In this document: piece after piece, positions 24,912 to 32,687 of the stretch
Layout: every line of letters begins with the position of its first letter
How positions within the stretch are numbered: position 1 is the stretch's first letter
Notes under the pieces: model-generated
Seen by the model: only the letters and a program-made list of their open reading frames with translations
Told to the model about the DNA's origin: nothing
Databases searched by the model: none
Assembly: GCF_031846585.1 (NCBI RefSeq)
Contig: NZ_JAVRHK010000008.1
Span: 132,071 to 196,070, forward strand
DNA from: Autumnicola musiva
GTDB taxonomy: Bacteria; Bacteroidota; Bacteroidia; Flavobacteriales; Flavobacteriaceae
DNA length: 64,000 nt
Direction: 5' to 3'
Made by a program: the position numbers and the translations under genes

Positions 24912-27623
24912 TTACAGGCTTCTGTCCCTTGTTCGCCGCTTTTCATATTTGATATCGCTAAGAATGGAAGATTTTATACCAATAAAAAAGTTCCAGGATG
25001 CCCGCTGACTAAATGGAACCCAGCTAAAATTAAGCCTCCAGCTGTTCAAATCACGGGCAAAGCGCAACTGGGTATATGTGAATCCCTGCTCTTTAATATC
25101 AAATCCGGAAGATGCTCCAATTGACCATTTTGGAGACAAATCTACATTTCCAGAGAACATGAGGGAATGTGAAGTAATTTCGCTCTGTCTTGAATTGTTA
25201 TTGTAGGTCATAGTGTATGAAAGGCGCAAATCCCAGGGGATTTTGTAATTATACCATTCGCTATTGGTTTCCCTCTCTTCGTCTCCTTCAAAGGGATCTT
25301 CTTCATCTTCATAAAAAGTACCATCTAAATCGGTACCCTTTCCAAATAAATCATCCCGGCGGCCGCCGTTCCTATACGTGTCATTTTCAGTTTCATCTTC
25401 ATTTTCAGTATCCTTTTCAAAATCTTTGCTCGAGAAAGAATATCCAAAACTCACATTGGCGTTGGTGAGGCGCAGCAAACTCCCGCCATTACTAATATTA
25501 AGCTGATCAATTCGGCGATTATTATTATCAAGTGCATAAATATCCAGCTGGCTCGCTAAGTTTATGGAGAGCTTATTATCTACAATGGGAATACTTCCCC
25601 GAAGGGCAATAGGGGAGAGCTTTAAGGAATCTCCTGCCAGATTATAAGAAGTACTTGCACTAAAATTATTAAGTAGCGTTATTTTTTTAGGTTCGGTGGC
25701 TGTACTATCTTTATTCCGCACCTTTGCCTCCAGGGTATTACTGATGCTTAACCCAATGGAACTTGAAAATGTTCTTCCCGGGGCTCCGTATAAAGTTCCG
25801 TCAAAGCGTGAATAATCTACAAGATCTATTTGTGTGGGATCGGCAGGATCTACCTGTTCAAACTGATCGTAATACTGGTCAAAAGCAGGATTAATATTAT
25901 AACTAATGGAGGGCCTCATGACATGCCTTATAGCCTGAATTTTTTTATCTGATCCAAAACTTTTTAATCCGTATACGGTTGTCCCAATACTTGCATTAAA
26001 GTTATAGGTCCTGAAACTGTCAAAACCTTTGATGGTGTCCCTCAGGACACTATTGGTTTCTTCATCATAATAACGCTCAAAGGTTTCAAATACCCAGTTT
26101 TCCTCATAACTGGCACCGGTACTAACGCTTAGATATCTAAAAAGCTTGAAGTTAGTAGAGATGGGAATGGAATGCTGAGCACCGTAAACGGCGTCCTCAA
26201 ACATCTGGGGTTTAAAGAAAAGCGAATCATAGGTATTAATCCTGTTTTCAGCCCTTAAATTATACTGAAAATTGATATTTTCAATAATTCCTTCTTTTGC
26301 ACCAACTTTAGGCTCAAAAGGATAAATTCTGGACATACTCGCAGTTAGGGTGGGGAGGGTAAGGTTTACAATTCCCGTATTGGTGTTCTGCGAATGTCTT
26401 GCTGCCAGATTTAAGGTTATCTGCGGTTCTCCCTGAAATGTTTTAGAATAGGAAACCGATGAGTTAAGGGTATTATTTAAAAAGTTACCCGTGTTAGCCT
26501 GGTTTATAGATTCCCGATAATAATCGCTACTTCCCAGATTCACAGACGCACTAAACCTGGAAGAAGGGCTTGCTTTGGAATCCTGGCTGTGGGACCACCT
26601 TAAATTATAATTTGAACCTTCAGCAAAATCAGGAAAACCTCTCTCACTCTCCAGAAGCTTCTCGTACCTGAAGCTAACATTTCCCCGAAACCGGTAACGT
26701 TTTGCATAATTGCTCTCCAGGTTCATGGCGTAACTACCATTGGTGTAATAATCTCCAATAGCCAGAAGATCAGCATAATCGCTTATTGCAAAATAATATC
26801 CTCCATTCTGCAGGTAATAGCCCCGCTCATTACTATCTCCAAAAGAAGGTATAATAAAGCCGGAAGTTTCTTCCTCAGTCATAGGGAAATAACCAAAAGG
26901 TAAACCGAGGGGGGTTGGTACATCTGCAATGTACATATTCACCAAACCGGAAACAATTTTTTTGTCCGGCACAAATTTAATCTTACGCGCGTAGAAATAG
27001 TAGTCGGGGTTATCTACATCTTCGGAAGTAGTAAAACGAACGTTCTGCATAAAATAGACAGAATCGTTTTCTCTTTTGGTAACTTCTCCTTTTACGTTAA
27101 ACTGGGCTTCCTGGGTACGGGAATTATATATAAGCGCCCGTTCAGTATCAAAATTGAAGCGTATAGAGTCTGGCTCTACAACTTTAGGTCCTTGTTTAAA
27201 AACAGGTGCCTGAGTATAGGTGCCTGTAGAATCTACAATTCCGTAAGCATAAACCTCATTTTTTTCATTATCTATTATAATACGACCTGCGTTAATTGTG
27301 AGATCTCCATAAATAACCTCTGCCTCATTATAAAGATACATTCGGCTCTCTCTCTGGCTAAGGCGAAGATAATCGGTAGCTTTATATTGTACCTTATCTG
27401 TAAGTAATTGATTTCCCTGTGGCCTAATGGTATCACCCAGGATACTATCCTGCATACGTATAGTCTGGGCAAGGGGAATGCCTTCTCCTACCGAAACAAC
27501 ACTGTCACGTGCCGCTTCTATTTTCATGCCACTTAAGGTGTCTATCTCTTGCGCCGTTATAAATGAAGGGAATGACAGTATAAAAATACAGCAAAAAAGT
27601 ATATAAGGTATATTTGTTTGCAA
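24912..27623 (-). CDS. lptD: LPS-assembly outer-membrane protein LptD (putative)
   Basis: 903 residues. A signal peptide (to about TAQ, residue 25) is followed by an OstA/LptA-like jellyroll region (about 80-260) with QYKATDYLRLSQRESRMYLY and repeats of DNEKNEVYAYG type. After that comes the LptD beta-barrel, rich in alternating aromatic strands and ending near ARDLNSWRLNFSWVPFSQR. An acidic insert (DFEKDTENEDETEND) probably lies in a surface loop. It receives LPS from LptA and inserts it in the outer leaflet with LptE. It is divergent from the amidase gene, an arrangement common in Flavobacteriaceae (from memory). Confidence 0.88.
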   Translation of the reverse strand: MQTNIPYILFCCIFILSFPSFITAQEIDTLSGMKIEAARDSVVSVGEGIPLAQTIRMQDSILGDTIRPQGNQLLTDKVQYKATDYLRLSQRESRMYLYNEAEVIYGDLTINAGRIIIDNEKNEVYAYGIVDSTGTYTQAPVFKQGPKVVEPDSIRFNFDTERALIYNSRTQEAQFNVKGEVTKRENDSVYFMQNVRFTTSEDVDNPDYYFYARKIKFVPDKKIVSGLVNMYIADVPTPLGLPFGYFPMTEEETSGFIIPSFGDSNERGYYLQNGGYYFAISDYADLLAIGDYYTNGSYAMNLESNYAKRYRFRGNVSFRYEKLLESERGFPDFAEGSNYNLRWSHSQDSKASPSSRFSASVNLGSSDYYRESINQANTGNFLNNTLNSSVSYSKTFQGEPQITLNLAARHSQNTNTGIVNLTLPTLTASMSRIYPFEPKVGAKEGIIENINFQYNLRAENRINTYDSLFFKPQMFEDAVYGAQHSIPISTNFKLFRYLSVSTGASYEENWVFETFERYYDEETNSVLRDTIKGFDSFRTYNFNASIGTTVYGLKSFGSDKKIQAIRHVMRPSISYNINPAFDQYYDQFEQVDPADPTQIDLVDYSRFDGTLYGAPGRTFSSSIGLSISNTLEAKVRNKDSTATEPKKITLLNNFSASTSYNLAGDSLKLSPIALRGSIPIVDNKLSINLASQLDIYALDNNNRRIDQLNISNGGSLLRLTNANVSFGYSFSSKDFEKDTENEDETENDTYRNGGRRDDLFGKGTDLDGTFYEDEEDPFEGDEERETNSEWYNYKIPWDLRLSYTMTYNNNSRQSEITSHSLMFSGNVDLSPKWSIGASSGFDIKEQGFTYTQLRFARDLNSWRLNFSWVPFSQRASWNFFIGIKSSILSDIKYEKRRTRDRSL

Positions 27624-27643
27624 TGCTTTAAGTACTATTTTTG
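27614..27643 (+). promoter_or_regulatory. promoter for the amidase, TTG-N19-TATTTTTG
   Basis: TTG at 27614-27616 and TATTTTTG at 27636-27643, with 19 bases between, fit the Bacteroidota promoter. It overlaps the start of lptD and would give a leader of about 110 bases for the amidase. The leader carries the repeat 16-mer at 27702-27717. Confidence 0.45.
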
Positions 27644-27669
27644 TATAGAGTGGCTTGCTTTTTGCGATT

Positions 27670-27677
27670 CAAAATTA
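27670..27677 (-). promoter_or_regulatory. -7 box TAATTTTG for lptD
   Basis: TAATTTTG on the minus strand matches TAnnTTTG and lies 47 bases from the lptD ATG at 27623. No TTTG box is apparent upstream. Confidence 0.4.
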
Positions 27678-27759
27678 CATATATTTTTCCACCTGACTTT
27701 TGTGAAAGAGTGAAAAATAGTAATTAAAATAATCACCCTGATTTTAGCGTTAACTGTTT

Positions 27760-28869
27760 ATGAGAACGAACCTAATTAAACTTTTCGTATTATTTTTTTG
27801 TGTTTTTACATTTGGGCTTGATGCTCTAGCCAATGAAGTGCCCGAAAAAGACCGCTTTGTAGTGGTGCTGGATGCCGGCCATGGCGGCAAGGATCCCGGA
27901 AATATGGGCAACGGGTATAAAGAGAAAAATATTGCCCTTAGTATTATTCTGAAAATTGGAAAAGAATTGAAAAAAAACGGGATAGAAGTGATTTATACAC
28001 GCGAGAGCGATGTTTTTATTCCATTGCAGAAACGTACTCAAATTGCAAATGATGCGAGGGCAGATCTGTTTGTTTCGGTACATTGTAATTCCCATAGCTC
28101 ACAAGCCAGCGGGACTGAAACTTTTGTTTTAGGACTTAGAAGAAGCGATGATAACCTTGAAATTGCCAAGCGTGAAAACTCTGTAATTTATCTGGAGGAA
28201 GATTATGAGGTTACCTATAACGGGTTTGATCCGAATTCTCCCGAATCTTATATAGGCCTTGCTCTTATGCAGGAAGAATATTTAAACCAGAGTATTCTGC
28301 TGGCAGATTTTATTCAGAAGAAATTTACCCATGAACTTAAACGAAAAAATCGTGGAGTGAAACAGGATGTATTTCTTGTACTTAGGGAGGCCGTAATGCC
28401 CAGTGTTCTTATTGAAACCGGTTTTCTTACCAATAATGAAGAAGGAGCGTATCTTAATAGTAACAGGGGGCAGGATAAAATGGCACAGGCAATTTCCCAG
28501 GCTGTTATTAATTATAGTCAGAGTATAAATCTTTCTACTCTGGAAAGTATTCCGGACACAGCAGGAAACATAGGGTCAACTACTGTAAATTCCAGTTTTT
28601 ACGAGGGAATCACATTTAAGGTGCAACTAGCCGCCGGTTCTAGAAAACTTGAAACGAAACCTTATAATTTTAAAGGACTGCAAAATGTATCCCGTGCCAA
28701 AGAAGGGCCTTTGTATAAGTACTATCTAGGGGCTACTTCAGATTATCTTAAAATTCAGCAATTACATCAGACAGCCATAAAAAATGGATACTCATCAAGT
28801 TATATCGTAGCTTTTAGGGACGATAAAAAGATTACAGTTAATGAGGCGTTAAAATCTAAGCTCAATTAG
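27760..28869 (+). CDS. N-acetylmuramoyl-L-alanine amidase (Amidase_3) with SPOR domain
   Basis: 369 residues with a signal peptide (to about ALA, residue 24). The Amidase_3 domain has Zn ligands His41 (LDAGHGGKDPG), Glu55 (GYKEKN) and His108 (SVHCNSH), plus catalytic Glu219 in PSVLIETGFLTN, so it should cleave the MurNAc-L-Ala bond in peptidoglycan. A C-terminal segment (about 288-355, TFKVQLAAGSRKLE...) fits a SPOR-type fold that binds denuded glycan at septa. Together these suggest cell-separation duty. It is the first gene of a run with the MlaD-like protein. Confidence 0.9.
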   Translation: MRTNLIKLFVLFFCVFTFGLDALANEVPEKDRFVVVLDAGHGGKDPGNMGNGYKEKNIALSIILKIGKELKKNGIEVIYTRESDVFIPLQKRTQIANDARADLFVSVHCNSHSSQASGTETFVLGLRRSDDNLEIAKRENSVIYLEEDYEVTYNGFDPNSPESYIGLALMQEEYLNQSILLADFIQKKFTHELKRKNRGVKQDVFLVLREAVMPSVLIETGFLTNNEEGAYLNSNRGQDKMAQAISQAVINYSQSINLSTLESIPDTAGNIGSTTVNSSFYEGITFKVQLAAGSRKLETKPYNFKGLQNVSRAKEGPLYKYYLGATSDYLKIQQLHQTAIKNGYSSSYIVAFRDDKKITVNEALKSKLN

Positions 28870-28892
28870 GTGTAGTTTCCTAATTTTATTTC

Positions 28893-28900
28893 TAAATTTG
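28893..28900 (+). promoter_or_regulatory. -7 box TAAATTTG for the MlaD-like gene
   Basis: TAAATTTG matches the consensus 24 bases before the TTG start at 28924, giving an expected leader near 17 bases. No clear -33 box. Confidence 0.4.
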
Positions 28901-28923
28901 TACGGATCTTAAACTAATAGCTT

Positions 28924-29874
28924 TTGAAGTATTCTAAAGAGGTAAAAACCGCCATACTGGCCATAATTGCTATACTCATTCTTATCTTTGGTTATAGTTT
29001 CCTCAAAGGCAAAAATCTCCTTGACGACAGCAGAATTTTTTACGCGGTGTATGATGATGTAGAAGGATTGTCCCCCTCGTCAGCTGTTACCATCAACGGT
29101 TTAAAGATAGGCCAGGTTTCCAGTATCACCTTTTTAAATAATACAGGTTTGCTGGTGGTGGAATTTACTGTGGATAATGATTTTCCATTTTCCAAATCCA
29201 GTGTTGCCAATATTTATGGTGGTAATATAATAGGTGGTAAGTCACTTGCGATAGTTCCTAATTATGAAAAAGGGAATCTTGCCAAATCTGGAGATACACT
29301 CCGGGGAGAAATAGAAGAAGGTATTATGGAGTTGGTGAATGATAAACTTACGCCTCTTCAGGCCAAAGTGGAAAATGCAATTGTAAGTGCAGATTCCCTG
29401 CTTAATGCAATTAATAATGTATTAAATGACAGTACCACAAATAATATTCAAAATACATTTCAAAATATAAATGAGACTTCAAGAGCCTTTAGCAGTACTG
29501 CACAGTCTTTGGAAGGAATAGTTCAGGGAAATGCAGGTAAAATTGACCGCACTTTAACGAATCTGGATGAAATGTCTACCAATTTCAATCGCTTTTCTGA
29601 TACACTGGCAAATGTTAACCTGAGCCAGATGACTAACAATCTTGAAGATGTTATAGCAGATTTTGAAGGAATTTCAAGTAGCCTGGCAGATGGAGAGGGG
29701 ACAGCCGGTAAGTTGATTAATGATGATGCTGTATATAATAACCTTGATCGTGCTACAAAACAATTGGAGGAATTACTTCAGGATATTAAACTTAACCCGA
29801 AGCGATATGTTCATTTTTCTGTATTCGGAAAAAGATCTAAGGGTTATACAGAGCCTGAAGACAGTTTAAGATAA
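28924..29874 (+). CDS. MlaD-like MCE-domain protein
   Basis: 316 residues with TTG start; no ATG or GTG lies between it and the upstream gene. One N-terminal membrane helix (about 10-27) is followed by a single MCE domain (about 35-115; GLSPSSAVTINGLKIGQV is its signature). The rest is a long helical region (about 140-290) typical of hydrophobic-tunnel-forming MCE proteins, ending in an LAEGxGTAGKL-like repeat region (SLADGEGTAGKLIND). It would be the substrate-binding subunit of an Mla-type phospholipid transporter. The permease and ATPase partners are not in this window. Confidence 0.88.
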   Translation: MKYSKEVKTAILAIIAILILIFGYSFLKGKNLLDDSRIFYAVYDDVEGLSPSSAVTINGLKIGQVSSITFLNNTGLLVVEFTVDNDFPFSKSSVANIYGGNIIGGKSLAIVPNYEKGNLAKSGDTLRGEIEEGIMELVNDKLTPLQAKVENAIVSADSLLNAINNVLNDSTTNNIQNTFQNINETSRAFSSTAQSLEGIVQGNAGKIDRTLTNLDEMSTNFNRFSDTLANVNLSQMTNNLEDVIADFEGISSSLADGEGTAGKLINDDAVYNNLDRATKQLEELLQDIKLNPKRYVHFSVFGKRSKGYTEPEDSLR

Positions 29875-29879
29875 CATTC

Positions 29880-31223
29880 ATGCAAATTATCTCTCAGATA
29901 TTATTCCTGATAGCCCTTGTTGCAGGGATAGGTTTTTTTGTTAAAAACATCCGGCTCCTTCTCAGGAATATAAAGTTAGGTAAGGAAATCTACAGAAATG
30001 ATAGGGCAGGAGAGCGCTTTTCCAAAATGGCGAGAGTGGCTTTTGGGCAAAGCAAAATGGTACGGAGACCAGTTTCCGGTATCCTGCATATAATTGTTTA
30101 TCTGGGCTTTATTATTATTAATATCGAAGTTCTTGAAATTATTATAGACGGTGTTTTTGGAACACATCGTATCTTTTCTTTTATGGGAGGTTTTTATAAC
30201 TTTCTTATTGCAGCTTTTGAAATTATAGCGCTCCTGGTATTGCTTGGGGTAATTATTTTCTGGACCAGAAGAAATTTAACTAATATCTATCGGTTTCTAG
30301 GTAGGGAGCTAAAGGGCTGGCCAAAAAATGATGCCAACTACATTTTATATTTCGAGATGGTATTAATGCTGCTCTTTCTTTCCATGAACGCTGCAGATTA
30401 TCAGTTACAGGTAAATGGCGTCACGCATTATGCCAATGAAGCGGGAATTATGGGCTCCTTTCCGGTGAGTCAGTTTATGCTGCCACTTTTTGATGAATTA
30501 AGCAATAGTACCTTAATTATTATTGAAAGAACAGCGTGGTGGCTGCACATTTTAGGAATTTTATTTTTTCTGAATTATTTATACTATTCCAAACACCTTC
30601 ATATTTTACTTGCTTTTCCAAATGTTTATTTTTCAAAACTCAGGCCGAAGGGTGAATTTGATAATTTACAGTCGGTTACTGATGAAGTAAAATTAATGAT
30701 GGATCCCGATGCGGATCCTTTTGCAGCACCTGCCGAAGGAGAAGAAACAGAAGAGCCCGAAAAATTTGGGGCATCAGATGTTATGGATCTTAACCAGGTT
30801 CAGCTTTTAAATGCCTATACCTGTACAGAATGTGGAAGGTGCACAGCAGAGTGTCCTGCAAACCAAACCGGAAAAAAACTTTCTCCACGAAAAATTATGA
30901 TGGATACCAGGGACCGTTTGGAGGAAGTGGGGGAAAACATTAGCAAAAACCGAGAATTTAAAGAAGACGGTAAACAATTGCTGGATGATTATATTCTTCG
31001 TGAAGAACTCTGGGCCTGTACTACCTGTAATGCCTGTGTGGAAGCCTGCCCTGTGGGAATAGACCCTATGTCTATAATTATGGATATGAGGAGATATCTT
31101 GTAATGGAGCAAAGCGCAGCCCCTAATGAACTGGCTATTTCTATGACCAATATTGAAAATAATGGTGCTCCCTGGCCTTACAACCAAATGGACAGATTAA
31201 ACTGGGCCAAAGAAAATTCTTAA
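29880..31223 (+). CDS. membrane-bound HdrC-like two-cluster ferredoxin subunit
   Basis: 447 residues. Five or six membrane segments in the first 240 residues (2-22, 65-90, 100-128, 155-172, 215-235) form a cytochrome b-like or DsrM-like anchor. After a charged acidic linker come two 4Fe-4S motifs, CTECGRCTAECP and CTTCNACVEACP. This resembles the C-terminal half of heterodisulfide reductase HdrC/HdrE or DsrMK-type proteins, which pass electrons between the quinone pool and a CCG-domain partner. The next gene, 25 bases downstream, encodes such a CCG partner. Substrate and direction of electron flow are unknown. Confidence 0.85.
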   Translation: MQIISQILFLIALVAGIGFFVKNIRLLLRNIKLGKEIYRNDRAGERFSKMARVAFGQSKMVRRPVSGILHIIVYLGFIIINIEVLEIIIDGVFGTHRIFSFMGGFYNFLIAAFEIIALLVLLGVIIFWTRRNLTNIYRFLGRELKGWPKNDANYILYFEMVLMLLFLSMNAADYQLQVNGVTHYANEAGIMGSFPVSQFMLPLFDELSNSTLIIIERTAWWLHILGILFFLNYLYYSKHLHILLAFPNVYFSKLRPKGEFDNLQSVTDEVKLMMDPDADPFAAPAEGEETEEPEKFGASDVMDLNQVQLLNAYTCTECGRCTAECPANQTGKKLSPRKIMMDTRDRLEEVGENISKNREFKEDGKQLLDDYILREELWACTTCNACVEACPVGIDPMSIIMDMRRYLVMEQSAAPNELAISMTNIENNGAPWPYNQMDRLNWAKENS

Positions 31224-31248
31224 AATTTAAAAAAAGATTAACAGCGAT

Positions 31249-32040
31249 ATGGCAGAAGCATTAAAGGTTCCAACAATGGCCGAATACATGGCAGAAGGCA
31301 AAAAGCCTGAAGTTTTGTTCTGGGTGGGATGTTCCGGAAGTTTTGACGACCGGGCGAAAAAAATCACCAAGGCTTTTGTAAAACTTTTGAACAGGGCGGG
31401 AGTGGATTTTGCAGTTTTAGGAACCGAGGAAAGCTGTACCGGAGATCCGGCCAAACGTGCCGGGAATGAATTTTTATTCCAGATGCAGGCTGTTACAAAT
31501 ATTGAAGTTTTGAATGGCTATGAGATTAAGAAAATAGTCACTGCATGCCCGCACTGCTTCAATACCATAAAAAACGAATATCCCGCACTTGGTGGAAATT
31601 ATGAAGTAATGCACCACACCCAGTTTCTAAAGGCTCTACTTAATGAGGGCAGACTTAAAGTAGAAGGAGGTAAATTTAAGGGCAAAAGAATTACTTTTCA
31701 TGATCCCTGTTATCTCGGGCGTGGTAATGGAGAATATGAGGCTCCACGGGATTTACTTCGTAAGCTGGAAGTGGAACTGGTTGAAATGCGAAATTGCAAG
31801 CGTAACGGATTATGTTGTGGTGCAGGCGGGGCCCAAATGTTTAAGGAACCCGAGCCTGGAACAAAAGACGTAAATATTAAACGTACTGAAGAGGCTATGG
31901 AAGTGAAACCAGATGTTGTTGCTGCAGGCTGTCCTTTTTGCAACACCATGCTAACCGATGGCGTTAAAAATAAAGAGAAAGAAGATAATATTGAGGTTAT
32001 GGATGTTGCAGAGATGATTGCAAATGCTGATGACCTCTAA
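31249..32040 (+). CDS. HdrB-like CCG-domain Fe-S protein
   Basis: 263 residues with two cysteine-rich (CCG) domains. The first has GCSGSFD and ESCTGDPAKR followed by ACPHCFNTIKNEY. The second has DPCYLGRGNG, then GLCCGAGGAQMF and AGCPFCNTML. Such CX(n)CCGX(m)CXXC repeats hold the noncubane cluster of heterodisulfide reductase HdrB and of LldE/GlpC-type enzymes. With the preceding membrane ferredoxin it likely forms a two-subunit membrane electron-transfer complex. The gene pair often follows amidase and MlaD genes in Bacteroidota (from memory). The physiological substrate is not known. Confidence 0.85.
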   Translation: MAEALKVPTMAEYMAEGKKPEVLFWVGCSGSFDDRAKKITKAFVKLLNRAGVDFAVLGTEESCTGDPAKRAGNEFLFQMQAVTNIEVLNGYEIKKIVTACPHCFNTIKNEYPALGGNYEVMHHTQFLKALLNEGRLKVEGGKFKGKRITFHDPCYLGRGNGEYEAPRDLLRKLEVELVEMRNCKRNGLCCGAGGAQMFKEPEPGTKDVNIKRTEEAMEVKPDVVAAGCPFCNTMLTDGVKNKEKEDNIEVMDVAEMIANADDL

Positions 32041-32147
32041 ACTTATTTTTTAAACATACCACCCCAAATCTTCTTAACAACTTCTATAATTCTATTTACA
32101 TCTGGTAATTCAGCCTTTTTGTTCAAAAGTTAAATATCGGTACTATA

Positions 32148-32178
32148 TTTGAAGCTACAGCCTAAACAATTAGCTTTG
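32148..32178 (+). promoter_or_regulatory. canonical promoter TTTG-N19-TAGCTTTG
   Basis: TTTG at 32148-32151 and TAGCTTTG at 32171-32178, spaced by 19 bases, give the best Bacteroidota promoter match in the window. Start expected near 32185, 17 bases before the ATG at 32202. Confidence 0.7.
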
Positions 32179-32201
32179 TATAAATCTATTTTAACTTAAC
32201 A

Positions 32202-32687
32202 ATGTTAGTACCTTTTAATACTTTACCTGATAGCGCCCGGGTTTGGATATATCAATCCAACAGGCCTTTTACAGAAGAAGAGATTCAGGAAATCACCCCT
32301 ACATTAGAAAATTTTATTCAGCAGTGGACTGCTCACGGTGCCGAACTTAAGGCTTCATTTGAAATAAAATACAGGCGTTTTATTATTTTAGGTTTGGATC
32401 AGCAAACTAATGCTGCTTCAGGTTGTTCTATAGATGCTTCCGTACATTTTATCCAGCAACTTGAAAAACAATATGAGGTAGACCTTCTGGATAAAATGAA
32501 TGTAACTTATAAGCAGGGTGAATTTATTGCATATAAAAATCTTTCTGATTTCAGAAAAATGGCTAAAGAGAAGGCTGTTTCTTCTAAAACCATCGTATTT
32601 AATAATCTTGTAAACAATAAAGCCGAATATCTTTCAGATTGGGAAGTCCCTGCATCTGAAAGCTGGCATAACCGATTTTTGAAATAA
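32202..32687 (+). CDS. conserved 161-residue protein of unknown function
   Basis: I recall that proteins like this are often labelled ABC transporter ATPase in Bacteroidota genomes, but no Walker A, signature or Walker B motif is present and it is far too short. It is a soluble protein; conserved-looking stretches are VWIYQSNRPFTEEEI, WTAHGAELKASFEIKYRRF, AASGCSIDASVHFIQQLE with a single Cys, and SDWEVPASESWHNRFL. It has its own strong promoter. The GH3/serine-hydrolase gene starts at the very next base after its stop (TAAATG), so they are co-transcribed and a cell-wall link is possible. Function unknown. Confidence 0.8.
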   Translation: MLVPFNTLPDSARVWIYQSNRPFTEEEIQEITPTLENFIQQWTAHGAELKASFEIKYRRFIILGLDQQTNAASGCSIDASVHFIQQLEKQYEVDLLDKMNVTYKQGEFIAYKNLSDFRKMAKEKAVSSKTIVFNNLVNNKAEYLSDWEVPASESWHNRFLK

